32,137 nucleotides of DNA from Argonema galeatum A003/A1 (GTDB lineage: Bacteria; Cyanobacteriota; Cyanobacteriia; Cyanobacteriales; Aerosakkonemataceae): positions 1-32,137 of the forward strand of contig NZ_JAIQZM010000053.1 in assembly GCF_023333595.1 (NCBI RefSeq), written 5' to 3'. This document shows, piece after piece, positions 1-7,182 of the stretch (position 1 is the stretch's first letter; the number at the start of each line of letters is the position of its first letter). Position numbers and translations under genes: made by a program. The notes under the pieces were generated by a model. That model made no database searches, was not told the DNA's origin, and saw only the letters and a list, made by a program, of their open reading frames with translations.

Positions 1-102
1 CTCTGCTCCTCTGCTCCTCTGCTCCTCTGCTCCTCTGCTCCTCTGCTCCTCTGCTCCTCTGCTCCTCTGCTCCTCTGTTCCTTTTGCCTTTTGCCTTTTG
101 CC
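1..102. repeat. Tandem 8-bp array followed by 7-bp array at window start
   Basis: Nine perfect head-to-tail copies of CTCTGCTC fill the first 72 bases. A tenth copy has one change (CTCTGTTC), and three copies of the heptamer TTTTGCC follow. Short tandem repeats of 7-8 bp between genes are typical of filamentous cyanobacteria. The array sits just beyond the 3' end of the nfu-like gene. The same octamer family, in the same orientation, closes the other end of the window. Confidence 0.95.
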
Positions 103-110
103 TTTAGACT

Positions 111-341
111 TTACATGACCTGTTCGACTTCGGCAATTTCTGGGATGGCTTCGCGCAGGCGGCGCTCAATTCCCATTCTCAGGGTCATTGTCGAGCTGGG
201 GCAAGAACCGCACGCACCCTGTAGCCGCAGTTTGACGACGGGGCCATCTAATTCGACCAGTTCTACATTGCCGCCGTCGGAAATCAAGTAAGGGCGCATT
301 TCATCCAAAACTTCTTCGACGTTATCAATTGTAAGTTCCAT
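111..341 (-). CDS. NifU-like C-terminal (Nfu) iron-sulfur scaffold protein
   Basis: A 76-residue protein made only of the Nfu domain. It starts with an amphipathic helix (VEEVLDEMRPYL), continues with the SDGGNVELV segment, and carries the CGSCPSS motif with Cys44 and Cys47. This CxxC pair in each of two subunits bridges a 4Fe-4S or 2Fe-2S cluster in the family. Small stand-alone Nfu proteins of this size serve as cluster scaffolds or carriers in cyanobacteria and chloroplasts (including photosystem I maturation); that role is family knowledge. The ATG is preceded by a GAGG Shine-Dalgarno-like sequence 9 nt upstream on the minus strand. There is no hint of the N-terminal NifU domains, so a nitrogen-fixation-specific role is not implied. 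Confidence 0.93.
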   Translation of the reverse strand: MELTIDNVEEVLDEMRPYLISDGGNVELVELDGPVVKLRLQGACGSCPSSTMTLRMGIERRLREAIPEIAEVEQVM

Positions 342-483
342 AGTTAAAAACCTCGTTCGCTTGGAGAATATTTCTTTGAGTAGCAGCTATGGTTGATTCT
401 AGACCACTCAGCGAGAAAAGCTTTAACAAAGATTGCCTACCAGGGAAACCTTTGGCCGTCGCAGTTAACCTTTTGGTTTTCTA

Positions 484-1134
484 TTAAACAACGGCTGGTT
501 CGAGCAACTTTACGTTTGAGTAGTTAAATTCAGTCCTCGTCGGTTGACCTTGCTCATGCGATCGCACGACCTGATGCGTCATGATGTAGTAGTTGCCAAT
601 TTTTTCGTAGGTATCCTCAAATTCTAGTTGTTTAGTTACTTCATTGGTCTGAGGATTGCGAAAGACGGCATCATAACGGGAGGAAAGGTAGCCTTCTTCG
701 GTATTTAGACTTTCATGGGTGTCGATCGTAAAAGCTACCCGGCCCATTACCCGGCTTACCTGGCAAATTTCTGTGCCTCTGATCTTGTAGTTCGATCCCA
801 TCGCGTCGCCTTTGACCAGAATTTCGATCGCATCTGTGGCGTCTGTTTCACCCAGGCTAAACTGGTTCTTGCCATGAGACTGCTCGAAAGAGCCTCGTTT
901 GCGATGGGTGACGACATCACGCATTTGGGTATAAATGCTCTGTTGCACTTCTTCGTTTTCTATACCCGTGACTTCTACGCTGAGGTCGCCGTTAATGCGA
1001 ACTTTGCCGCTGTAAACTTCATCGCCTTGCTTAAGTTCAATATCGGCACTGTAGCCGGGAAAGTTGGTGTCCCATGTGTAACGGTTTTCGTAAGCGGCTC
1101 GAAATAATTGGCTAGCGCTCGTTTGCTCGGTCAC
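484..1134 (-). CDS. DUF3386 family cyanobacterial protein
   Basis: I recognise this as the DUF3386 family, which is widespread in cyanobacteria and has no firmly established biochemical function. The N-terminal block (SASQLFRAAYENRYTW, then FPGYSADIELKQGD) and the beta-rich remainder are characteristic. There is no signal peptide or membrane segment. The open frame extends back to an ATG at 1158. However, AAGGAG lies 5-6 nt upstream of the GTG at 1134, and that start gives the VTEQTSASQLF N-terminus usual in the family, so I chose it (216 aa). The gene is followed by nfu on the same strand after about 140 bp, a gap too long to assume one operon. Confidence 0.85.
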   Translation of the reverse strand: MTEQTSASQLFRAAYENRYTWDTNFPGYSADIELKQGDEVYSGKVRINGDLSVEVTGIENEEVQQSIYTQMRDVVTHRKRGSFEQSHGKNQFSLGETDATDAIEILVKGDAMGSNYKIRGTEICQVSRVMGRVAFTIDTHESLNTEEGYLSSRYDAVFRNPQTNEVTKQLEFEDTYEKIGNYYIMTHQVVRSHEQGQPTRTEFNYSNVKLLEPAVV

Positions 1135-1354
1135 AAAATTCTCCTTGATGAAGGTCATCGACCTATTTTAGGATAACACAAATCCAAACACAATCTTCGA
1201 TTTGCTATCGCTCAATTAGAACGTTGGTTTTATTCATCCCGCTACCCATATATCGCTATGAATTCATCCTAAAGGCGGATGCAATATTGTAGGCGTGAGA
1301 AGAATGCGATCGCTTCGATTTTAAAGATATTTGTTGGTTGCGTGGATTTTTTTT

Positions 1355-1391
1355 TACCGCAGATGAAGACGGATGAACGCAGATGAAGATT
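1355..1391. repeat. Interspersed GCAGATGAA-type repeat
   Basis: An ACCGCAGATGAAGACGG / ATGAACGCAGATGAAG unit contains two direct copies of GCAGATGAAG about 21 bp apart. It lies directly beyond the stop codon of the MFS gene. ACCGCAGATGAA-type sequences recur between genes in many cyanobacterial genomes; I recall this from general knowledge and cannot check it here. No coding capacity is seen. Confidence 0.5.
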
Positions 1392-1396
1392 TATAT

Positions 1397-2698
1397 TTAT
1401 TTGGAGGTATCTATATTCTTTAAAATTCTGTCTAGATATTGCAAAATCGCTACAACTATGACTACACTCAATGCTAAAGCCAGCCAAAAGCTGCTTGCTA
1501 TTGTTGGGGGTCGATCGATTGCCCAACCACCCAAGGGAGGCCCAACAGCGTATCCAACTGCCCAGCACAGGGAGTTGATGGAAAGGTAGACGCCACGCAG
1601 GTAGACTGGTGCAATGTCGGCGACGAGGGCAGATGCCGACGGTGTGTAAGAGACGGTTGCGATCGCCAATATTCCCATTGCCAATATAGTCCAGTATAGT
1701 TGGCCGACCGGGACGATCGCAGTAGCCCAGATGAAACTAAATCCTACTGCCCACAGTGTGGCTGAAACTGTTAAAGTCTGCGGATGGCTAAACCTTTTTA
1801 AGAAGCGGGCAATTGGTATCAACGTAACAATCGCTATAATCATGTGCCAGGTAAATAAAGCGCTGATAGTTGTGGTGGAAAATCCTACTTTTGAGTTTCC
1901 CATTTGCACAAACTTGCTCAAGTACAAAGGAAGGGTGCTGTGTAGCTGGGAAATGTAAGTTGTGAAGATAATATTGACGCATATAAAGACTAGGAGACGT
2001 CGATCGCTTAGTGCTGTAGTCCATGAAATAGGCAAAATAAAAAATGCTTTATTTTTTACTTTTACTTTTTTATTTTTTATTTCTTCGGCTGGTCGATAAG
2101 TTTCTGAAATTGCAAAATAAATTACTCCAAAAAATACCACAAAAGAAATCGCATCAATTACAAACAGAGAGCGATAAGCGCCAGTTGTGCCAATTAATAT
2201 TCCACCCAGAATAATGCCTACTCCCAAACCGAGATTATCTGCAAATCGCACGATCGCATAAGTTTCTTGACGATGTTCGGGCGCTGTTAAATCTGCTACT
2301 AAGGCTTCCGTAGCAGGCCAATACAAACCCATACCCAAGCCCATCAACAAGTTACCCGCAGTAAAGCTGGAAAAATCACTGGTTACCGCTAATACTAAAG
2401 ATGCGATCGCGGATACAGCTGCGGATAATAACATAGTACGCCGACGGCCCCAAAACCGAGAATCAGCAAACGAACCGCCAAGTATACGCCCCAGCACTCC
2501 AGAAATAGAAGCGCTACCCAAACCAATACCCACCTGGGTTGCTGATAAATGTACTTGATTAACAAAAAAGATGGGGGCGTAAAAAAGCGTGAAACCACTG
2601 CCAAGATCGGAAAGGAATCTGCCCATAGCTAGAATCCAGACTTGAGGATTTAGCTGAGGTAACCAAGATAGCCATCTGGTACGATTTGAAAATTTCAT
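1397..2698 (-). CDS. Major facilitator superfamily (MFS) transporter
   Basis: A 433-residue polytopic membrane protein with about 12 hydrophobic helices, the normal MFS length. The cytoplasmic loop after the second helix carries the MFS motif A (GRILGGSFADSRFWGRRR). A long charged loop rich in Lys (EEIKNKKVKVKNK) separates the two six-helix halves, as expected. The substrate cannot be read from the sequence; the general look is that of a drug/metabolite or sugar-type effluxer in the inner membrane. The start ATG has no strong Shine-Dalgarno sequence. The gene stands alone, with 262 bp to the next gene downstream and a repeat element upstream. Confidence 0.9.
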   Translation of the reverse strand: MKFSNRTRWLSWLPQLNPQVWILAMGRFLSDLGSGFTLFYAPIFFVNQVHLSATQVGIGLGSASISGVLGRILGGSFADSRFWGRRRTMLLSAAVSAIASLVLAVTSDFSSFTAGNLLMGLGMGLYWPATEALVADLTAPEHRQETYAIVRFADNLGLGVGIILGGILIGTTGAYRSLFVIDAISFVVFFGVIYFAISETYRPAEEIKNKKVKVKNKAFFILPISWTTALSDRRLLVFICVNIIFTTYISQLHSTLPLYLSKFVQMGNSKVGFSTTTISALFTWHMIIAIVTLIPIARFLKRFSHPQTLTVSATLWAVGFSFIWATAIVPVGQLYWTILAMGILAIATVSYTPSASALVADIAPVYLRGVYLSINSLCWAVGYAVGPPLGGWAIDRPPTIASSFWLALALSVVIVVAILQYLDRILKNIDTSK

Positions 2699-2716
2699 TC
2701 GGGCTTTGTTTTTTCT

Positions 2717-2769
2717 AGAAGTCTGCGTAGGCAGACTTTGTTTGTGTAGCCGCGACTTTAGTCGTCAGG
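2717..2769. repeat. Intergenic palindromic repeat element
   Basis: Two adjacent small palindromes: AAGTCTGC-gtag-GCAGACTT (2719-2738) and GACTTTAGTC (2754-2763), joined by TGTTTGTGTAGCCGC. The phrase resembles a repeat scattered between genes in many cyanobacteria (recall, not checked). It lies just upstream of the MFS start on the opposite side from its coding region. The rest of the gap up to the TPR gene (2770-3146) holds only a 48-codon open frame at 2800-2946 that I could not recognise, and no convincing regulatory site. Confidence 0.6.
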
Positions 2770-3146
2770 CTGATTCCGTATAACTCAGTCAAAAATAGTA
2801 TGGGTGATTGGCATCAGGAACAACAAGCAGATTTAGTTCGTCTCGATCGGCATTACCCCCAATATGTATCATGTCTGATGGCACTAAAAAAGTCATCTAC
2901 TTCGACAGGATATGAGACTAATTTGGCAGAGGCTTGTAGCAGCTGAGTCAACAGTATTGGGCATTGCTTAGATTGTCCTTGCGATCGAGAGATGCTAGCA
3001 AAAAAGACAAGATAGTTACGCATCTCTGTTAACAAGCCGATCGAAGTCGAATAATAGCTACCAAATTCTGATATTCTATTAGGCTACAAGAAGCTCTTTT
3101 TTTCACACCTGGATTTATACTGGCATCAAGTCAATGAACTAAAGTC

Positions 3147-4208
3147 ATGAACCGTATTCACCGAACGATCGCAATTTTAGGCATCGCCACTACACTGGGT
3201 AGCATCGCACCTGTTCTTCAGGCTCAGTCAAAGCCAAGCCAGTCCCAGTCACCAACACCAACCGAGGCTCAGTCAAAGCCAACTCGCAGCAACGAATCAA
3301 CGCCAACTAACGATCGGCCCAAGCCAACCCAAGATGGGTCAACAAAACCAGACCCCAGTACACAGTCTACTCCAACCGATACAGAATCAACACCAACCGA
3401 GGATCGACCAACAACCCCAACCGGGGGTGAGTCACAACCAAACAGCACAGAGTCAACCCCGTCAACTACTCCCACTACTAGGCCAACTCCCAGCACAGAG
3501 TCAACCCCGCCAACTACTCCCACTACTAGGCCAACTCCCAGCACAGAGTCAACCCCGTCAACTACTCCCACTACTAGGCCAACTCCCAGCACAGAGTCAA
3601 CCCCAAGAAGCAATCCCGGAACAGAAATGAGTGCTGTGGACTTGTACAACCGGGGTATAGAAAAGGCTAAGCAAGGCGACTATAGAGGTGCGATCGAGGA
3701 TTACAATGCGGCTATAAAGCTCAATCCCGAACTCACACAAGCCTACGTTAATAGGGGTTACGCTCGCTATTTTTTGAAGGATTTTCAAGGTGCGATCGAT
3801 GACAGCACCGAAGCAATTCGGCTCGATCCAAATAATGCCAAAGCGTACATCAATCGGGGTAACGCTCGCGATGACCTTAAACAACATCAAGAAGCAATAG
3901 AGGATTACAACCAGGCAATACGCCTTGACCCAAATGATGATAAAGCTTACTACAACCGAGGTATTGCCTACAACAAACTGCAAAAACATCAAGAAGCACT
4001 TCAGGATTACGCTCGCGCTATCCAGATCAGGCCCGACTTTGCTGAAGCTTTCTTCAATCGCGGTGTTACTTACTACAGCCTCAAAAATACCCAAGCAGCG
4101 CTCAGGGATTTCCAAAAAGCAGCCGATCTTTTTCGCTCCCAAGGAAATACACAAGCTCTTCAATCTACACAGGAAGCAATTAGAACCATTCAGCAAACTA
4201 GAACTTGA
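3147..4208 (+). CDS. Secreted TPR-repeat protein with Thr/Pro/Ser-rich linker
   Basis: A 353-residue protein in three parts. Residues 1-26 are a signal peptide: RIHR, then a hydrophobic core, with likely cleavage after VLQA. Residues about 27-160 are low-complexity Ser/Thr/Pro/Gln sequence that includes three near-perfect copies of the 16-residue unit STESTPSTTPTTRPTP. Residues about 165-345 are five tetratricopeptide repeats of 34 residues, each with the pattern AYxNRGxAxxxLxxxQxAIxDYxxAIRLxPN. TPRs mediate protein-protein contacts, so this is probably a periplasmic or surface-anchored scaffold on an extended, possibly glycosylated, stalk (inference). No enzyme domain is present. A perfect AT-rich stem-loop follows the stop codon. 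Confidence 0.88.
   Translation: MNRIHRTIAILGIATTLGSIAPVLQAQSKPSQSQSPTPTEAQSKPTRSNESTPTNDRPKPTQDGSTKPDPSTQSTPTDTESTPTEDRPTTPTGGESQPNSTESTPSTTPTTRPTPSTESTPPTTPTTRPTPSTESTPSTTPTTRPTPSTESTPRSNPGTEMSAVDLYNRGIEKAKQGDYRGAIEDYNAAIKLNPELTQAYVNRGYARYFLKDFQGAIDDSTEAIRLDPNNAKAYINRGNARDDLKQHQEAIEDYNQAIRLDPNDDKAYYNRGIAYNKLQKHQEALQDYARAIQIRPDFAEAFFNRGVTYYSLKNTQAALRDFQKAADLFRSQGNTQALQSTQEAIRTIQQTRT
3444..3604 (+). repeat. In-frame 48-bp tandem repeat inside the TPR gene
   Basis: Three complete 48-bp units beginning AGCACAGAGTCAACC (at 3444, 3492 and 3540) are followed by a 17-bp partial fourth unit. They are nearly identical at the DNA level; only CCGTCA versus CCGCCA distinguishes the copies. The unit is a multiple of three, so copy-number change would keep the frame and alter only linker length. 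Confidence 0.93.
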
Positions 4209-4216
4209 ATAAGGAA

Positions 4217-4251
4217 TTAAAGAAGAAAAACCTGATGTTTTTCTTCTTTAA
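4217..4251 (+). terminator. Stem-loop after the TPR gene
   Basis: Perfect 14-bp arms TTAAAGAAGAAAAA and TTTTTCTTCTTTAA enclose the loop CCTGATG, 8 bp after the stop codon. The stem is AT-rich and ends in a U-tract, so it is a plausible factor-independent terminator between the TPR gene and the Uma2 gene. Confidence 0.65.
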
Positions 4252-4283
4252 TTTCGATATTTAGAACTTACGCGGACTTGACT

Positions 4284-4904
4284 ATGGTTGTTGCGGCGCA
4301 ATTCCAGACTTATACCGTAGAAGAGTTTCTTAACCTAGACCTCCCGGAAGGACAGGAATACGAACTTATCGACGGAAGGATATCTGTGATGGCTGAACCT
4401 TCAGGGGAACACGAAAATCTGCGTTCCGAACTGATGGTAGAATTGCGAATGGAAAGCAGACGCCGCCAACTCGGACTGCTGGTGCATCCAAAACCCGTAC
4501 TGCAATTAGGGCCAAAAGATACTCGCAAACCCGACTTGATTGCAATTAATCGCGATGCTTGGAATCGCCAGACTCAATCAGAAGCGGTATTGAGGGAATC
4601 ACCCAGCGTTGTAATTGAAATTGTCAGCACGAATTGGGAAGAAGACTATCGGCATAAACCGCTGTGGTATGCTGCTTTTGGGGTAAGTGAGTTGTGGATT
4701 GTTGACCGCTATCCTAACCGCAAAAATCCTAAAATTGAGGAACCTACGATCGCGATCGGACAGTTGGTGACTTCGCGTAGTATTTTAGTGGAAAGAGAAT
4801 ATGAGTTTCAGAGTTTTAGAGGGAAACAGAGGATTGAGTCGCGGGTTTTCCCAGATTTAGAGATTACTGTTGAGGAGATTATTGGTTATGGGAAGGGGAT
4901 TTGA
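4284..4904 (+). CDS. Uma2 family (DUF820) PD-(D/E)XK endonuclease-like protein
   Basis: A 206-residue Uma2/DUF820 protein, a family expanded in cyanobacteria and predicted to have a restriction-endonuclease fold. The usual landmarks are present: an N-terminal YTVEEFLNL segment, YELIDGRI, the core acidic residue in RKPDLIAINRD (Asp84), VVIEIVSTN (Glu112), then DYRHK and WYAAFGVSELWIVD. The catalytic carboxylates are therefore intact. Cellular targets are not established for the family. I start at the ATG (MVVAAQF); an in-frame TTG lies 6 nt upstream. It converges with the WD40 gene. A second, divergent Uma2 gene lies at 27.3 kb. Confidence 0.87.
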   Translation: MVVAAQFQTYTVEEFLNLDLPEGQEYELIDGRISVMAEPSGEHENLRSELMVELRMESRRRQLGLLVHPKPVLQLGPKDTRKPDLIAINRDAWNRQTQSEAVLRESPSVVIEIVSTNWEEDYRHKPLWYAAFGVSELWIVDRYPNRKNPKIEEPTIAIGQLVTSRSILVEREYEFQSFRGKQRIESRVFPDLEITVEEIIGYGKGI

Positions 4905-4941
4905 TATTGTGTTGTATGGGTAGCGATCGTACTTGGTTTTG

Positions 4942-4966
4942 GGAGGTGCGTGTATGCTCCACCTCC
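4942..4966. terminator. Inverted repeat between convergent genes
   Basis: GGAGGTG and CACCTCC form 7-bp arms around an 11-nt loop in the 76-bp gap between the convergent Uma2 and WD40 genes. An A/T-rich stretch follows (ATAATTTTAG). It could end transcription from either side, but the stem is short. Confidence 0.4.
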
Positions 4967-4980
4967 TATAATTTTAGGAT

Positions 4981-7182
4981 TTATTTATAATCTTCTAATC
5001 GTAAAAAATGCAATCTTCCTGATGCTTCACCTGCCACTATTGTTACGCCATCGGGTGCAACTGCACAGCACTTTAACGCACCATCGCCATTGAAAGTAGC
5101 AACTACTTCCCCACTATTTAAATTCCAGACTTTAAGAGTCCCATCCTCTGAAGCTGACACAACCAATCGCCCATCTAGAGTTGTAGCGAGTGTCCACACC
5201 CAATTCGTATGCCCAATAAGAGTATGTAGTTCGGCACCTGTATGCAAATCCCAAACTTTCAGATTAACTTCAGCTGAGATAGCCAGTTGCCCATCTGGAG
5301 TGATAGCAACTGTCTGTACCGAGTTGTTATGCCTCATAAGAGTACGCAGTTCTACACCTGTATGCAAATCCCAAACTTTGAGACTTTTGGATAAAGCTGA
5401 AACAGCTAGTTGGCCATCTGGAGTAATAGCGACTGCATTTATCCAATCATTATGTCTAAAGAGTGTACGCAATTCGACGCCCGTATGTAAATCCCAAACT
5501 TTGAGAGTGCCATCTCCTGAACCTGAAACAGCTAGTTGGCCATCTGGTGTAATAGCGACTGTAGTTACCCAATGAGTATGTCCAGATAGTGTACGCAATT
5601 CGACACCCGTATGTAAATCCCAAACTTTGAGAGTATCATCGGATGAAGCTGAAACAACCCATTTTCCATTGGGAGTAATGGCAACTGCATTTACATCATA
5701 TTTATGTCCGGTGAGTGTACACACTTCGACACCCGTATATAAATCCCAAACTTTGAGAGTACCACCCGATAAAGCTGAAACAGCTACTTGTCCATTAGGA
5801 CTAATGGCAACTCCATTAACCGATCTGGGATGTCTGGTGAGGGTAGAAGGTTCTCCCTTGGTGTTTAAATCCCAAACTTTCAGAGTACAGTCCAATGAAG
5901 CTGAAACAGCCAGTTTTCCATCCGGTGTAATAGCACTGGCCATTACTGTTCCAGTATGTCCCGTAAGGGTTTGTAGTTTGGCACCTGTATGTAAATCCCA
6001 GACTTCGAGAATATCATCTGAAACAGAAATAGCCAGTTTCTCATCCGGCGTAATGGCCACTGCTGTGTCATTCCAGGTTTCATTCCAGATACACTCAGCG
6101 AAAGTACGAACTTCAATACCCCGATCCAAATCCCAGATTTTGAAGGTTTTATCGAATGAACCTGAAACAGCCAGTTTTCCATCAGAAGTAATAGCAACTG
6201 CTATTACTGTGTTAGTATGTCCAGTTAGGATTTTCACTTCAATACCCCGATCCAAATCCCAAACTTTCAGAGTTTGATCTGATGAACCTGAAACAGCCAG
6301 TTTTCCATCGGGAGTAATAGCAACTGCTGTGACCGTATTGGTATGCTCAGTCAGGGTTGCTAGTTCTACACCCCGATCCAAATCCCAAACTTTCAGAGTT
6401 TGATCTGATGAACCTGAAACAGCTAGTTTTCCATCAGGAGTAATAGCAACTGCTGTTACTGTTTTGGTATGCCCAGGCAGGGTTTTCACTTCAATACCCC
6501 GATCCAAATCCCAAACTTTCAGGGTTTGATCTGATGAACCTGAAACAGCCAGTTTTCCATCACGAGTAATAGCAACTGTTCCTACCCCACTGCTATGCCC
6601 GGTAAGGGTTCCTACTTCAGCACCTCTGTACAAATCCCAGACTTGGAGAATATTATCTGAAGCTGAAATAGCAAGTTTTCCATCGGCAGTAATGGCAATT
6701 TGATTCACCCGAAAAGGAGAGCCTGTCAAGGTACGCAGCAACGGTTCTCTTGGTGTTGTTAAGCTGGGAGTCAAAGGGCGCAGCCAAGGTAGTGCTTTCC
6801 ACTGCTTTGCTTGCTCTAGCATTGCCTGAATATCAGGCGTTTCATAAGACATCAAGCGACCTAGTAGTTGACCTGCCAGCTGAATATTGTCCAGAGTCAG
6901 GATATTTGCAGACAACCTAGTTGCACTTTGAATTAATTTCAGATTCTTCTTTATCTCTTCAGAAATTTCAATATCAGGATGCAAAGCTAATTCATAGTCA
7001 TCAATTAGCGGCTGCACTCCAAATTCTTTGTGAGAAACCTTAGTCGCAAGGACATCGAAATTGGTTAACCAACTCTGCAATCGCTTTGCCTCTCCCTGTT
7101 TTGCAAAATAACTCGGCATTTCTAGAAAATCTCGTAGCTTGTCAGGTGGCATATTTACTAATCGTGATTTTACATCATTCAT
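4981..7182 (-). CDS. WD40-repeat protein, sensor-like half of a split NACHT-WD40 system
   Basis: A 733-residue protein. Residues 1 to about 150 form a helical linker (RLSANILTLDNIQLAGQLLG ... QAKQWKALPWLRPLTPSL) that, in the cyanobacterial NACHT/NB-ARC-WD40 proteins I know, joins the ATPase to the propeller. The remainder is 13 recognisable WD blades of about 42 residues plus a final divergent blade: 14 in all, enough for two seven-bladed propellers. Several blades are almost identical. There is no enzymatic motif or signal peptide. The ATG lies inside the overlap ATGAATGA with the upstream NACHT gene, which implies translational coupling. A TTG 6 nt further upstream has a better-spaced GGGAGG and is an alternative start. 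Role (inference): ligand or partner recognition for the ATPase. Confidence 0.9.
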   Translation of the reverse strand: MNDVKSRLVNMPPDKLRDFLEMPSYFAKQGEAKRLQSWLTNFDVLATKVSHKEFGVQPLIDDYELALHPDIEISEEIKKNLKLIQSATRLSANILTLDNIQLAGQLLGRLMSYETPDIQAMLEQAKQWKALPWLRPLTPSLTTPREPLLRTLTGSPFRVNQIAITADGKLAISASDNILQVWDLYRGAEVGTLTGHSSGVGTVAITRDGKLAVSGSSDQTLKVWDLDRGIEVKTLPGHTKTVTAVAITPDGKLAVSGSSDQTLKVWDLDRGVELATLTEHTNTVTAVAITPDGKLAVSGSSDQTLKVWDLDRGIEVKILTGHTNTVIAVAITSDGKLAVSGSFDKTFKIWDLDRGIEVRTFAECIWNETWNDTAVAITPDEKLAISVSDDILEVWDLHTGAKLQTLTGHTGTVMASAITPDGKLAVSASLDCTLKVWDLNTKGEPSTLTRHPRSVNGVAISPNGQVAVSALSGGTLKVWDLYTGVEVCTLTGHKYDVNAVAITPNGKWVVSASSDDTLKVWDLHTGVELRTLSGHTHWVTTVAITPDGQLAVSGSGDGTLKVWDLHTGVELRTLFRHNDWINAVAITPDGQLAVSALSKSLKVWDLHTGVELRTLMRHNNSVQTVAITPDGQLAISAEVNLKVWDLHTGAELHTLIGHTNWVWTLATTLDGRLVVSASEDGTLKVWNLNSGEVVATFNGDGALKCCAVAPDGVTIVAGEASGRLHFLRLEDYK
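6118..6600 (-). repeat. Near-identical 126-bp WD40 blade repeats
   Basis: Four consecutive blades share the block CCCCGATCCAAATCCCA, and three continue with AAACTTTCAG, a TTTGATCTGATGAACC stretch and AACAGC[CT]AGTTTTCC, at a spacing of about 126 bp (42 codons). At the protein level SGSSDQTLKVWDLDRG occurs three times. This degree of DNA identity points to recent duplication or gene conversion within the propeller. Confidence 0.85.

Noticed and set aside
715..1107. Plus-strand frame of about 130 codons opposite the DUF3386 gene
   Set aside because: The minus-strand frame has a recognised family and a Shine-Dalgarno; the plus frame has neither.
2800..2946. 48-codon frame (starts MGDWHQEQQADLVRLD)
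   Set aside because: Short, with no ribosome site and no recognised family. It could be a gene remnant, but the evidence is too thin to list.
3444..3604. CRISPR-like 48-bp repeats
   Set aside because: The repeats are contiguous, in frame and encode the Thr/Pro/Ser linker; there are no spacers and no cas genes.
3269..4196. Two long minus-strand frames opposite the TPR gene (one Val/Gly-rich)
   Set aside because: They are complements of the repetitive linker and TPR codons. The plus strand has a signal peptide and canonical TPR motifs.
5090..6277. Long plus-strand frames antisense to the WD40 gene
   Set aside because: They mirror the 42-codon blade periodicity and show repetitive Ser/Thr/Val strings with no family motif.
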